Assembly: GCF_016924645.1 (NCBI RefSeq)
Contig: NZ_JAFFJV010000015.1
Location: forward strand, 1 to 64,000
Length of the DNA: 64,000 nucleotides
Direction of reading: 5' to 3'
Source: Rufibacter psychrotolerans
GTDB taxonomy: Bacteria; Bacteroidota; Bacteroidia; Cytophagales; Hymenobacteraceae
Under the pieces are notes generated by a model. The model saw only the letters and a program-made list of their open reading frames with translations. It had not been told where the DNA came from and ran no database searches. Below are positions 1 through 7,878 of this stretch, piece after piece (the first letter of the stretch is position 1; each line of letters starts with the position of its first letter). The position numbers and the translations under genes were made by a program.

Positions 1-2
1 TG

Positions 3-10
3 CAAAGGTA
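3..10 (-). promoter_or_regulatory. Bacteroidota -7 box TACCTTTG
   Basis: An exact match to TAnnTTTG on the minus strand; any gene it serves lies outside the window to the left. No clear TTTG -33 element is seen. Confidence 0.35.
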
Positions 11-94
11 AGAAGCTCCTTTCACTTTGCAACACTTTTTTCTTATTTTTTCTCCGCCCATTCGGCGGAGCAACCTCCTTTCCCGAAGGGGCTG

Positions 95-102
95 CAAAGG
101 TA
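95..102 (-). promoter_or_regulatory. Second tandem -7 box TACCTTTG
   Basis: A second exact TACCTTTG on the minus strand, 92 bp upstream of the one at 3-10. Two identical boxes in tandem suggest a doubly promoted gene beyond the left edge. Confidence 0.35.
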
Positions 103-369
103 GCGAACTATTCCGGGACCGCAAGGGGGCGGGGCGAACTTTTTTTCTACCCGAACCCGCCTGGGCTTAGGCCGCGGCGGGGGGCTTCCCGGCCGGCGCC
201 TAGGCAAGAACCAAACCTGATGCCCCGAAGTTCAACCGGGAGCAGTTTTTTTCAAGGCTTTCTCCCTTTGGCCAGTCCCCGCCCTGCGGCCGGTCCCTGG
301 AGGGTCTTTCGGCGGCGGGGACGAGGGAGACCTTCTCCGTTACGCCCATCCGCCAGTAGCAGGCACCCT

Positions 370-405
370 GTTTTCAGGCTGTTTCCAGAAAAAAACGCCT
401 AAAAC
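370..405. repeat. 36-bp palindromic repeat, copy 1
   Basis: Starts GTTTTCAGGCTGTTTCC and ends in AAAAC; centre CAG. It lies about 80 bp downstream of the DUF2480 stop codon, just beyond that gene's terminator. Confidence 0.8.
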
Positions 406-423
406 TTCACGCCTCTTCCAAAC

Positions 424-461
424 AAAAAGGAGACCCTTATTCCTGTAAGAGGCTCCTTTTT
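424..461 (-). terminator. Terminator of the tsaB-DUF2480 unit
   Basis: Stem AAAAAGGAG/CTCCTTTTT with an inner CTTA/TAAG pair. It sits 20 bp past the DUF2480 stop and ends in a U-run on the minus strand. Confidence 0.6.
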
Positions 462-483
462 ACTTCCATGTTCCTGTACTAAG

Positions 484-1008
484 TTATGACGCAACCACTT
501 TCTCCTTCGGCTTCTTATAGATCGGTACCGTTGAACAGGGTTCGCCGTACATGATGCTACTTACTACGGGTAACAGCTTTTGCATGATCTCTACATAAGC
601 AAAAGTAGGAACCGGTATTTGTCCGCAGCCTTTGATAACCACTTTGGCATCATGGTACTCTTCAGGATTGATCTTTGAGATGGCATCTTGCAGCAAGGCT
701 TGCTCCAGGGCATCTAAGTCGCCAAACACATAGCGGTTCACAAACGGCTGCAACTTAGTTGCCAGCAGCATGTAGGCCCAGGTAGGCACAATGGCGTCTG
801 TAGAACAGATTATGGCTACGTTCTTCCCGGCGTATTGTGACCAGTCATGCTCTTTCACAAAAGCCCGAAAGTCTTTTTCCCGCAGCATCAAGCCATGAAA
901 CAGGTTGTCTTTGATATCATAGACCATACGCTCACCGGGATGCAGGTATTCTTCCAAGTTAAGGGTAACAAGCCCGCTGTTGGCTACTCGGTTTACAAAC
1001 TCTTCCAT
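484..1008 (-). CDS. DUF2480 family protein
   Basis: A 174-residue soluble protein with no signal peptide or membrane segment. I recognise it as the DUF2480 family, which is widespread in Bacteroidota and has no established function. Features include the N-terminal MEEFVNRVANSGLVTLNLEE, a central Asp/Glu-rich helical part and a conserved-looking KGCG-x-IPVP-x-F segment near residues 126-136, followed by a basic tail. It starts seven bases after the tsaB stop on the same strand, so the two are very likely co-transcribed; that makes a housekeeping role plausible but proves nothing. The family call is from recalled sequence pattern; the function is unknown. Confidence 0.8.
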   Translation of the reverse strand: MEEFVNRVANSGLVTLNLEEYLHPGERMVYDIKDNLFHGLMLREKDFRAFVKEHDWSQYAGKNVAIICSTDAIVPTWAYMLLATKLQPFVNRYVFGDLDALEQALLQDAISKINPEEYHDAKVVIKGCGQIPVPTFAYVEIMQKLLPVVSSIMYGEPCSTVPIYKKPKEKVVAS

Positions 1009-1015
1009 ATCTACT

Positions 1016-1705
1016 TTATTTCCCTAAGGGTTTTGTGATATATACTTCTTTTAAATAAAATGGCTCATAGTAGGCCACATCTTCTAATTGCGCTGCCTGC
1101 AACTTGGCAAAGGCTAGTTCGCCAATGGCTTTGGCTGTAGGTTTAACATCTTCTACCCACAAAGCGTTCGGGTGAGGGGGTAATAACGCCCGGGCCTTGG
1201 CGGCTCCGCTCCCGAAGAAGATAATGGGCTGTTTTTCTAATTCCCGGGCAAAACTGGTTGGCTCCAGAATAAGTGGTTCCACGGGCAAAACTTCTCCCAA
1301 GGCATGATCTAACAGGCAGGTATATACTTCAGAACGGCGGGCATCTATCATGGGACAGAACAGGTACCGGTTGGGTGCTGGCGTTCCGGAGATAACCTGT
1401 CGCGCCATGGCCTCCAAAGTACCCACTGAGACTAGGGGCTTATCGAGCGAATAGCACAAGCCTTTGGCCGTGCCGGAACCAATACGCAATCCGGTGTAGG
1501 AACCAGGACCGCCCGATACCGCCACCGCATCTACTTGCTCTAGCCTGATACCCGCATTTTCTACCACCTGCTGCACCATTATGGTAATATGAGAGGAGTG
1601 GGACTTTTCCATCTGCAGCTCAGCGTAGGAAAGTAGCTGCCGGTCTTGGTGCAGGGCCACCGAGCAAACAGACGAAGAAGTTTCTAAGGAAAGGATATAA
1701 GCCAT
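1016..1705 (-). CDS. tsaB: tRNA threonylcarbamoyladenosine biosynthesis protein TsaB
   Basis: A 229-residue ASKHA-fold protein. TsaB partners TsaD and TsaE in making the t6A base at position 37 of ANN-decoding tRNAs in the cytoplasm. The N-terminus (MAYILSLETSSSVCSVAL) carries the family's phosphate-loop-like start, and the diagnostic VSGGPGSYTGLRIG motif lies near residues 64-77. The length is normal for TsaB (about 220-235). A TAGCTTTG -7 box lies 32 bp upstream of the ATG. It heads a two-gene unit with the DUF2480 gene. Confidence 0.93.
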   Translation of the reverse strand: MAYILSLETSSSVCSVALHQDRQLLSYAELQMEKSHSSHITIMVQQVVENAGIRLEQVDAVAVSGGPGSYTGLRIGSGTAKGLCYSLDKPLVSVGTLEAMARQVISGTPAPNRYLFCPMIDARRSEVYTCLLDHALGEVLPVEPLILEPTSFARELEKQPIIFFGSGAAKARALLPPHPNALWVEDVKPTAKAIGELAFAKLQAAQLEDVAYYEPFYLKEVYITKPLGK

Positions 1706-1736
1706 GGATCTACAACACTAAGCAGCAATTACCCCG

Positions 1737-1744
1737 CAAAGCTA
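1737..1744 (-). promoter_or_regulatory. -7 box TAGCTTTG for tsaB
   Basis: Exact TAnnTTTG match on the minus strand, 32 bp upstream of the tsaB ATG. Confidence 0.5.
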
Positions 1745-1760
1745 CGCTATTCTAAAACAA

Positions 1761-1786
1761 AAGGGCAACCGTTGCCAGTTGCCCTT
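1761..1786 (-). terminator. Terminator of the rpmH-rnpA-S41 unit
   Basis: Stem AAGGGCAAC/GTTGCCCTT with an 8-base loop, followed on the minus strand by a T-rich run. It lies 27 bp beyond the S41 peptidase stop. Confidence 0.7.
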
Positions 1787-1812
1787 ACGATACTATATAT
1801 ATAGAGTGTTTT

Positions 1813-3474
1813 CTATTTCTTAGCGCTCACGGTAAGCAGGGTCTGGTACTTGTCAGGGTTGTTCAGCACTTCTACCGCGGCAAGAATGTTCTTGTCATCA
1901 TTGAAGGTAGATTCTACCAAGCCTTTCTGCAGGTAGTACCTTGAGACAATCTCCTGCTCCAGCAGTTCTGTGATCTCCGCCTTGAACCGAACCAGGTCAT
2001 TGCTCTTGTTGGTGGCCACTTTTTTACGGATCTGCTCAATATCGGCCTTCACCTCTTCATAGTGCTTGTCTTCCTTGGCCTTGGCAACCATGTTGTCAAG
2101 CGCCTTCTCCACGTCGGTAGAGTAAGAGATGTCTTTGCCGTTTAGGTAAGCAACAAACTTCTGATACTCTGCATCTGACAGACGGAAGTCTTTGGCCGCC
2201 CCAATGGTAGGGTTAGCTGCCCTGAAACGGGTGGCATAGTCAAAGATATAGTTCTTGCTTACCAGCTTGCGGATAATGTCCGGCACAGACTGGTCTTTCA
2301 CCTCCAGGTCCGGACTGATGCCGCCTCCATCATACACTACTCTGCCATTGGCTGTCTTGAACGCCACCCGCAGCGAATCTGGGGTTTTGTGCAGCGAGCC
2401 ATCGGCGGCCCTGTGGGCGTAGTCAATGGCCTGAATACACCGGCCACTGGGGATGTAATATTTAGCGGTGGTCACCTTGAGTTGGGAGTTATACGAAAGC
2501 GGACGCGTCATCTGCACCAGGCCTTTCCCAAAGGTACGTTCCCCAATCAAAACCGCGCGATCATAATCCTGCAGGGCACCGGCCACAATCTCTGCCGCCG
2601 AGGCGCTGTTGGAACTGGTGAGCACGGCCAGGGGCACCTGCACGTCCAGCGGCTCATCCAGGGCCTTGTACATTTTGTTCCAGTCAGTCACCTTACTCTT
2701 GGTGCTCACAATGTCTTTACCCCGGGGCAGGAACAGGTTAGAGATGTTGACCGCCTCGTTCAACAGCCCGCCGGGATTGTCGCGCAGGTCCAGGATTATC
2801 TTCTTGGCTCCCTGCTCTTTGAGCTTGGCAACGGCGCTGCGCACCTCGCGGCCCGCGTCTACCGTGAAGCCCGAAAGCTGAAGGTATCCAATGTCAGACG
2901 TCACCATGCCGTAGTAAGGCACGTTGTTGATCTGGATATTGGCCCGGGTTACATCTATCATCATGGGCTTATCCTGACCAAAGCGCTTGATCTCCAGTTT
3001 CACCACCGTGCCGGCCTGGCCTTTGAGCAGCTTGCTTACCTCGTTGTCGTTTTTCTTGGAAAGGTCAACGCCGTCAATCTTCAGGATCTCGTCGCCAATG
3101 ATAAGGCCGGCTTTCTGCGCCGGTGAGCCCTCATGCGGCAGAGAGATGATGGTGCGGCCCTCCCGCTTGCCCACCAGGGCGCCAATACCGCCGTACTGAC
3201 CGGTGGTCATGGTACGGAAGTCTTCAATATCGTCCTCGGGGATGTAGTTGGTGTAAGGGTCCAGTGATTTGAGCATGGCGTCAATGCCCGTGCGCACCAG
3301 CTTGGAAGGGGCAACGTCATCAACGTAATACGTGTTCACCTCCTTGAAGAGCGTAGCGAAGATGTCCAGGTTCTTGGCGATGTCAAAATACCGCTCATTA
3401 GTGCCGGACGTAAAGGAGAAAAGGCCCCACGCCGTGCCCGCCACCAGAAGGCCGGCAAAAGTTTTCTTCAACAT
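1813..3474 (-). CDS. S41 family C-terminal processing peptidase
   Basis: A 553-residue periplasmic serine protease of the CtpA/Prc type, which cleaves proteins at hydrophobic C-termini. Residues 1-22 form a signal peptide or N-terminal anchor. A PDZ domain covers roughly 90-165 (GQYGGIGA to VKLEIKR). The protease core contains LDLRDNPGG near 228-236, the catalytic Ser292 in SNSASAAE and Lys317 in RTFGKG, the Ser-Lys spacing of 25 expected for the family. About 120 C-terminal residues are charged and helical, a tail common in Bacteroidota members. It lies 33 bp downstream of rnpA and probably reads from the rpmH promoter. Confidence 0.93.
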   Translation of the reverse strand: MLKKTFAGLLVAGTAWGLFSFTSGTNERYFDIAKNLDIFATLFKEVNTYYVDDVAPSKLVRTGIDAMLKSLDPYTNYIPEDDIEDFRTMTTGQYGGIGALVGKREGRTIISLPHEGSPAQKAGLIIGDEILKIDGVDLSKKNDNEVSKLLKGQAGTVVKLEIKRFGQDKPMMIDVTRANIQINNVPYYGMVTSDIGYLQLSGFTVDAGREVRSAVAKLKEQGAKKIILDLRDNPGGLLNEAVNISNLFLPRGKDIVSTKSKVTDWNKMYKALDEPLDVQVPLAVLTSSNSASAAEIVAGALQDYDRAVLIGERTFGKGLVQMTRPLSYNSQLKVTTAKYYIPSGRCIQAIDYAHRAADGSLHKTPDSLRVAFKTANGRVVYDGGGISPDLEVKDQSVPDIIRKLVSKNYIFDYATRFRAANPTIGAAKDFRLSDAEYQKFVAYLNGKDISYSTDVEKALDNMVAKAKEDKHYEEVKADIEQIRKKVATNKSNDLVRFKAEITELLEQEIVSRYYLQKGLVESTFNDDKNILAAVEVLNNPDKYQTLLTVSAKK

Positions 3475-3507
3475 ATCTGCTGCAGTGAAAAAACGGAAAA
3501 AAGGAGA

Positions 3508-3924
3508 CTACTTTGAAAACAAACGCTCCAATCCTGAATTTAGTTTTTTACAGATAAGATTGAAAGGATTTTTTTCTTTGCCTATGTACAGAATGGCAAT
3601 GTACCACGTGCCGCCCTCCTTATTAGACGGAAGCGCCACGGGTTTGTGCAGCCGGTACGCCTCGCGCATCTGGCGCTTAAGGCGGTTGCGGTCCACGGCT
3701 TTCTTGAAGTGGCGCTTTGACACCGACACCAGCACCTGCACGGGAACGTCTGAGGGCTCCGGCACGTGCAGCGCCACAAACCGCAGAGGGTATAAATTAA
3801 AAGAAGAACCTTCACGGAAGAGCTGGTCAATCAGCTTCTTGCTCCGTAAACGTTCTTCTTTCTTGAAGGTATGGGAAAGCGGTTGCTCTTCTGCAGAATG
3901 TTCAGTGAAGGTACCCATTCGCAA
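3508..3924 (-). CDS. rnpA: Ribonuclease P protein component
   Basis: A 138-residue basic protein that assists the RNase P RNA in 5' processing of pre-tRNA. The family signature DRNRLKRQMREAYRL is present near residues 78-92, and the N-terminal HTFKKEERLRSKK is typical. It directly follows rpmH, the near-universal bacterial arrangement. The chosen ATG gives MRMGTF; a second ATG two codons in is equally possible. The distance to rpmH is 29 bp. Confidence 0.96.
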   Translation of the reverse strand: MRMGTFTEHSAEEQPLSHTFKKEERLRSKKLIDQLFREGSSFNLYPLRFVALHVPEPSDVPVQVLVSVSKRHFKKAVDRNRLKRQMREAYRLHKPVALPSNKEGGTWYIAILYIGKEKNPFNLICKKLNSGLERLFSK

Positions 3925-3953
3925 GGCGCCTTGCAGCGAGCTAATCAGAAAAA

Positions 3954-4112
3954 TTAGGCTTTGTGTCTTCTTTCGTCAGAAACGGTCAGTTTGTGACGGC
4001 CTTTAGCTCTTCTGCTAGCTAATACTCTACGACCATTGGCAGTCTCCATTCTAGAGCGGAAACCATGCTTATTTCTTCTTTTGCGTTGCGAAGGTTGGAA
4101 TGTTCTTTTCAT
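3954..4112 (-). CDS. rpmH: 50S ribosomal protein L34
   Basis: A 52-residue, very basic protein reading [18 protein letters not shown] and continuing [21 protein letters not shown], the textbook bL34 sequence. It is followed by rnpA on the same strand, as in most bacteria. A TAATTTTG promoter box lies 29 bp upstream of the ATG. Confidence 0.98.
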   Translation of the reverse strand: MKRTFQPSQRKRRNKHGFRSRMETANGRRVLASRRAKGRHKLTVSDERRHKA

Positions 4113-4140
4113 CTCACACTAAACATTTTATTAAGGCCTG

Positions 4141-4148
4141 CAAAATTA
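4141..4148 (-). promoter_or_regulatory. -7 box TAATTTTG for rpmH-rnpA
   Basis: Exact TAnnTTTG match on the minus strand. A CTTG, one mismatch from the TTTG -33 element, lies 20 bp further upstream (4169-4172). Confidence 0.6.
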
Positions 4149-4257
4149 TAAAAGGCATTTTGATAAAGCAAGACTTGCCACACTTTTTAATTTGATTATT
4201 TGCACGTTTCCGCACCCACCCCACGGCTTCCTAAATCCAGAATACTCGTTTCAGCGC

Positions 4258-4293
4258 GTTTTGGAGCCAATTTCCGGAAAAGCGCTGAAAAAC
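4258..4293. repeat. 36-bp palindromic repeat, copy 2
   Basis: GTTTTGGAGCCAATTTCC on the left and GGAAAAGCGCTGAAAAAC on the right. It lies in the divergent gap between rpmH and the M61 peptidase. Confidence 0.75.
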
Positions 4294-4413
4294 AGAAGCT
4301 GGCTAAACGGAGTTTATGGTTTGCGGAGCACCTCTTGTTGCGTAGAGATTTACTTCTTGCGGCGCACTTCCTTTTAAAAGGAACACTCCTGTAATTTGTC
4401 CTCCTTCTGATAT

Positions 4414-4499
4414 CCCACCACCCCTACCCCTCCCGGGGTAGCACTTTCCCCTGCTGCTTTTGCTGATTACTCCCCTCCTGGGAGGGATAGGGGTGGGTT
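4414..4499. repeat. C/G-rich inverted repeat pair, copy 1
   Basis: A CCCACCACCCCTACCCCTCC arm (4414-4438) faces CTCCTGGGAGGGATAGGGGT (4475 onwards) across about 35 bp. The same arms recur at 19835-19996, 37830-37912 and 48040-48272. This copy is the most diverged. Confidence 0.8.
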
Positions 4500-4596
4500 C
4501 ATGCGCACGGCCCCGGTAAATCGCAGTTGGGGTTCATATATGCTTTTCTCCTCCAGAGGAGGAATCTAATTGACCATTCCACCATAAAGAGCTTCC

Positions 4597-4632
4597 GTTT
4601 TCCGGCTATTTTCTGGAAAACAGGTCAAAAAC
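4597..4632. repeat. 36-bp palindromic repeat, copy 3
   Basis: GTTTTCCGGCTATTTTC, TG, GAAAACAGGTCAAAAAC: a clean 17+2+17 copy. It ends 4 bp before the promoter box of the M61 gene and lies inside the longer open frame, which argues that translation does not begin upstream of it. Confidence 0.85.
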
Positions 4633-4636
4633 GCAC

Positions 4637-4644
4637 TACTTTCG
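4637..4644 (+). promoter_or_regulatory. -7-like box TACTTTCG for the M61 gene
   Basis: One mismatch from TAnnTTTG; ends 32 bp before the GTG start chosen for the M61 peptidase. Confidence 0.4.
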
Positions 4645-4676
4645 TTTTAAGTGAACCACCCAAAGCAAAAGAAACC

Positions 4677-6401
4677 GTGCCGCACTACCATATTTCCTTC
4701 CAGAACCCGCTTTCGGGCTATCTGCAAATCAAGACCACCCTCCAGAACATTTCCGCACCAGCGCTTTTCCTGCAGCTGCCTGCCTGGCGCCCCGGGCGGT
4801 ATGAACTGCAGAACTTTGCCCAAAAACTGCAGGGCTTTGCCGTAACCGCACCAGACGGCTCGCCCCTGCCCTTCCGGAAGGTGACCAAGGACCGCTGGCG
4901 CGTAGACACCCAAGGGCACTCCCGCATTGAAGTGCACTACAACTTCTTTGCCCGCCAGATGGACGCGGGCGGCTCCTGGTTGGCCCCCGATTTTCTGTAC
5001 GTGAACCCGGTCAACTGCCTGCTCACCGCTGAGGGCCAGGAACAGGAGCCCTGCACGCTGTCTCTGGACCTTCCGGCCGATTGGCAAATTGCCTGCGGCC
5101 TGCCCCAAACCGAGCCCCATACCCTGGTAGCCCGGGACTTTGACCATCTGGTAGACTCGCCGTTCATGGCCAGCGCCACGCTGCAGCACCAGGTCTATGA
5201 AGAGCAGGGCATTCCGTTCCACGTGTGGTTTCAGGGCGACTGCCGGCCCGACTGGGACAAACTGCTCCCGCACTTCAGGGCGTTCACCCGGGAGCAGTTG
5301 GCCTTGTTTGAGACCTTCCCGGTGCCGGACTACCATTTCCTGAACCTCATCTTGCCCTACGCGCACTACCACGGGGTAGAGCACCTCAACTCCACCGTGA
5401 TCACGCTGGGGCCGGCGGAGAAACTAATGCAGCCCGACCTCTACAAAGAACTGCTGGGCGTAAGCTGCCACGAACTTTTCCACACGTGGAACATCAAGCA
5501 AATCCGGCCCAAGGAGATGCTGCCCTATGATTTCACCCGCGAGAACTACTTCAGGACCGGCTACGTGGCCGAGGGCGTGACCACCTATTACGGCGATTAC
5601 CTGCTGGCCCGGAGCGGGGTGTTCACCGCCGACCAGTATTTTCAGGAACTGGACACGGTGATTAAACGCCACACCGCCGACCAGGGCGAAAAGAACCTCT
5701 CCGTGGCCGATTCTTCGTTTGACACCTGGCTGGACGGGTACAAAGCCGGTATTCCAGACCGCAAGGTGAGCATCTACCACAAAGGCTGCCTGGCGGCGCT
5801 GGTGCTAGACCTGGAAATCAGAAAAGTCACCCAAAACACCCGCTCCCTGGACGACGTGATGCGCCGCATGTGGCAGGACTTCGGCCAACGGGGCATTGGC
5901 TACACCGAGGAAGACTACCAACGGCTGGCCGAAGCGGTGGCCGGCGTGCCGTTGGAGCAGTACTTTCAGGAGATGATCTTTGGCACCGCCCCGTTTGAGG
6001 AGTGGCTGGCACCCGCCCTGGAGCACGTGGGCTGCCGCCTGGAGAAGCTGCCTTCGCCCCTGGCCTATGAGAGTTTGTACGGCTTCCGGCTGAACCCTGC
6101 CCCTTCGGTTACGCCGGTGATAAGTTACCTTGCCCCAGAGTCGCCGGCGGCGGAAGTCTTATCAGTGGACGATGAACTGGTTGCCCTGAACGGCCGCAAG
6201 CTGGAGAACAACAACCTGCCCAACTTGATGGCGCTCCAGGCCGAGGTGGAGCTGACGCTTTTCCGGCAGAAGAAACTGCACACCGTCAGCCTTGCGCCCG
6301 ACGGCAAGCTCCACCTGCCGGTGTACAAAGTGAGCAGGAACCCGGCCGCCACGCCGGCGCAAAGAGGCAACTTCAAACTTTGGTTAAAGCAGGACTTCTA
6401 G
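4677..6401 (+). CDS. M61 family metallopeptidase (glycyl aminopeptidase type) with PDZ domain
   Basis: A 574-residue zinc peptidase. The zinc site is HELFH at residues 265-269, with the third ligand probably Glu299 in GYVAEGVTTYYG; this gluzincin layout is that of M61. An all-beta N-terminal domain (about 1-200) precedes the catalytic part, and a PDZ-like domain lies near 465-560. I chose the GTG at 4677 (MPHYHISFQN) because the frame upstream of it (from 4527) contains a palindromic repeat and a promoter-like box and has no family-like sequence. No clear signal peptide follows this start, so its location is uncertain. M61 enzymes release N-terminal small residues from peptides. Confidence 0.88.
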   Translation: MPHYHISFQNPLSGYLQIKTTLQNISAPALFLQLPAWRPGRYELQNFAQKLQGFAVTAPDGSPLPFRKVTKDRWRVDTQGHSRIEVHYNFFARQMDAGGSWLAPDFLYVNPVNCLLTAEGQEQEPCTLSLDLPADWQIACGLPQTEPHTLVARDFDHLVDSPFMASATLQHQVYEEQGIPFHVWFQGDCRPDWDKLLPHFRAFTREQLALFETFPVPDYHFLNLILPYAHYHGVEHLNSTVITLGPAEKLMQPDLYKELLGVSCHELFHTWNIKQIRPKEMLPYDFTRENYFRTGYVAEGVTTYYGDYLLARSGVFTADQYFQELDTVIKRHTADQGEKNLSVADSSFDTWLDGYKAGIPDRKVSIYHKGCLAALVLDLEIRKVTQNTRSLDDVMRRMWQDFGQRGIGYTEEDYQRLAEAVAGVPLEQYFQEMIFGTAPFEEWLAPALEHVGCRLEKLPSPLAYESLYGFRLNPAPSVTPVISYLAPESPAAEVLSVDDELVALNGRKLENNNLPNLMALQAEVELTLFRQKKLHTVSLAPDGKLHLPVYKVSRNPAATPAQRGNFKLWLKQDF

Positions 6402-6410
6402 CCTACCCTT

Positions 6411-6446
6411 GTTTCGGGCCTGTTTTCAAAGAAACGGGCCCGAAAC
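6411..6446. repeat. 36-bp palindromic repeat, copy 4
   Basis: GTTTCGGGCCTGTTTTC, AA, AGAAACGGGCCCGAAAC. It begins 9 bp after the M61 stop codon and may double as its terminator hairpin. Confidence 0.9.
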
Positions 6447-6512
6447 GTTTTTCAACTTTTCTGCCGCAAGAGTTGCCGCACTTCTTTAACTTAAGAGCCA
6501 AACCATACCCGC

Positions 6513-7412
6513 ATGCGCCCCTACTCCTACCTGCTTGCCCTGGCCGTCTTGCTGCTAGGCTGCACCGCCACTAAACCCAGCCACAACATGAACCAGCTCA
6601 GGGAAGAGATTCTTGCCGAACTAGCAAAGCAGCCCGGCACCTTCGCCGTGGCGTTCAAAGACCTGAAAACCGGCCAGGAACTCCTCCTCAACGAGCGCGA
6701 GAGCTTCCACGCCGCCAGTACCATGAAAACCCCGGTGCTCATTGAGGCCTACAACCAAGCGGCCGAGGGCCGGTTCTCCCTCCATGACTCTGTTCTGGTG
6801 AAGGATCAATTCAAGAGCATCGTGGATGGCAGCCTCTTCAGCATTGGCGCGGCCAGCGACAGCGATCAGGAGATTTACCAGCACCTAGGCCGGAAACTGC
6901 CGCTCTCTGAGCTGCTTTACCGGATGATCATCCTGAGCAGCAACCTGGCCACCAACCTCGTGATTGAGCAACTAGACGCCCGGAACGTCACCCAAACCAT
7001 GCGTGATCTGGGCGCCCAGGACATACAGGTGCGGCGCGGCGTGGAAGACACCAAGGCGTACCGGCAGGGCCTTAACAATACCACCACCGCCTATGACCTG
7101 CTGGTGCTGTTTGAGAAAATAGCCCGGGGAAAGGCGGTAAGCCCCGAAGCCTCGCAGGAAATGATCAAGATCCTGCTGGACCAGAAATACAAAGAGATCA
7201 TTCCCGCCAGGCTGCCCCAAGACGTGAAAGTGGCCCACAAGACCGGCTGGATCACCGGCGTACGGCACGACTCGGGCATTGTGTTCCTGCCCAACGGGCG
7301 CTCCTACGTACTGGTGCTGCTCTCCAAAGACCTGAAAGACGACAAAGCGGGCATTGCGGCCATGGCCCGCGTTTCTGAGCTGCTTTACCGGCACGTTGCG
7401 GGAGAGTCCTGA
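6513..7412 (+). CDS. Class A beta-lactamase-fold serine hydrolase lipoprotein
   Basis: A 299-residue lipoprotein: the lipobox LLLGC puts the lipidated Cys at 17. The penicilloyl-serine transferase triad is visible: Ser69-Thr-Met-Lys72, Ser142-Ser-Asn144 in the SDN position, and Lys243-Thr-Gly245. Glu178 in GVEDT may stand for the omega-loop glutamate, but the usual E-x-x-L-N spacing is not clear, so beta-lactam hydrolysis cannot be assumed. The family is PF13354-like, and many Bacteroidota homologues have no proven substrate. A heptamer array begins on its last codons and covers the TGA stop. Confidence 0.85.
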   Translation: MRPYSYLLALAVLLLGCTATKPSHNMNQLREEILAELAKQPGTFAVAFKDLKTGQELLLNERESFHAASTMKTPVLIEAYNQAAEGRFSLHDSVLVKDQFKSIVDGSLFSIGAASDSDQEIYQHLGRKLPLSELLYRMIILSSNLATNLVIEQLDARNVTQTMRDLGAQDIQVRRGVEDTKAYRQGLNNTTTAYDLLVLFEKIARGKAVSPEASQEMIKILLDQKYKEIIPARLPQDVKVAHKTGWITGVRHDSGIVFLPNGRSYVLVLLSKDLKDDKAGIAAMARVSELLYRHVAGES

Positions 7413-7434
7413 GTCTTGAGTGCTGAGTCTTGAG
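7407..7434. repeat. Heptamer array 1 (TCYTGAG x4)
   Basis: Four 7-bp units, TCCTGAG, TCTTGAG, TGCTGAG and TCTTGAG. The stop codon (7410-7412) of the preceding gene is inside the first unit. Confidence 0.8.
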
Positions 7435-7470
7435 TCGGCAATGTTCGGTTAGAGGCAAGGCCAGACCACA

Positions 7471-7512
7471 AAACAAAAAGAGGCTGCCTTACGGGGCAGC
7501 CTCTTTTTGTTT
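7471..7512. terminator. Bidirectional terminator
   Basis: Perfect 18-bp stem, AAACAAAAAGAGGCTGCC with its complement, and a 6-base loop, between convergent genes ending at 7412 and 7532. Confidence 0.9.
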
Positions 7513-7531
7513 ACCTTATTTGTTGCGGTGC

Positions 7532-7810
7532 TTATTTACCGCGGTCTACCTGGTTGTCGCTTGGGTTGCTGCGCGGGCGGTCACCGCCATCGCCGTAGGC
7601 GCGGTTCACGCCTTCGCGGTTGTTGTTCCCGGTTCTGGACAGGCTCCGCTCATCCTGAATGGTAGTGCTTCCGTTCTTGGAGCGGAAATACTTGCTTTCT
7701 GGGTTCAGGGCCGGGTCGTTATCGGTCAGGTGATTTTTGTCTGTGTTATCAATAAAACCGCCTTTGGTGTTATCCTTTTCTCCGCTGTGATTCTTCTTAT
7801 TGCTGCTCAT
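7532..7810 (-). CDS. Small hydrophilic protein of unknown function
   Basis: A 92-residue, strongly polar protein rich in Asn, Asp, Lys, Arg and Ser (MSSNKKNHSGEKDNTKGG at the start, ending in NPSDNQVDRGK), probably disordered. I do not recognise a family. The call rests on context: an unusually good Shine-Dalgarno AGGAGG lies 5 bp before the ATG (7816-7821), a TACTTTTG promoter box lies upstream, and a strong terminator follows. The overlapping plus-strand frame at 7430-7831 is taken as a shadow. The composition resembles small stress-related proteins, but this is only an impression. Confidence 0.65.
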   Translation of the reverse strand: MSSNKKNHSGEKDNTKGGFIDNTDKNHLTDNDPALNPESKYFRSKNGSTTIQDERSLSRTGNNNREGVNRAYGDGGDRPRSNPSDNQVDRGK

Positions 7811-7815
7811 AAAAT

Positions 7816-7821
7816 CCTCCT
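7816..7821 (-). promoter_or_regulatory. Shine-Dalgarno AGGAGG
   Basis: An exact AGGAGG five bases before the ATG of the 92-residue protein. Such a strong site is uncommon in this phylum and decides the start. Confidence 0.75.
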
Positions 7822-7860
7822 TTTGGGTTAAGTTGATACCTTCTATACGAGCCGCTTGGG

Positions 7861-7868
7861 CAAAAGTA
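7861..7868 (-). promoter_or_regulatory. -7 box TACTTTTG
   Basis: Exact TAnnTTTG match on the minus strand, 50 bp upstream of the small hydrophilic protein gene. Confidence 0.5.
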
Positions 7869-7878
7869 TACCTTTTTT

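Larger units (their letters stand above)
1..483. other. Intergenic region, no supported gene
   Basis: No coding region is supported. The 60-codon frame at 220-402 has low-complexity, arginine/serine-rich content and runs through a 36-bp palindromic repeat, so I do not call it. The stretch holds two minus-strand promoter-like boxes (3-10 and 95-102), one palindromic repeat (370-405) and the terminator of the DUF2480 gene (424-461). A gene lying to the left of the window probably starts from the two boxes. Confidence 0.6.

Noticed and set aside
220..402. 60-codon frame at the left end
   Set aside because: Arg/Ser/Pro-rich shadow-like composition, no promoter or Shine-Dalgarno, and its end lies in a 36-bp repeat.
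4527..4676. N-terminal extension of the M61 peptidase
   Set aside because: It contains a complete palindromic repeat and a promoter-like box; the family-like sequence begins at 4677.
6513..7412. An active beta-lactamase resistance gene
   Set aside because: The fold and SxxK/KTG motifs are there, but the omega-loop glutamate is not secure and relatives have other or unknown roles.
7430..7831. 133-codon plus-strand frame that would encode a hydrophobic protein
   Set aside because: It lies opposite the small hydrophilic gene, which has an exact AGGAGG and promoter box, and it crosses the bidirectional terminator and heptamer array.
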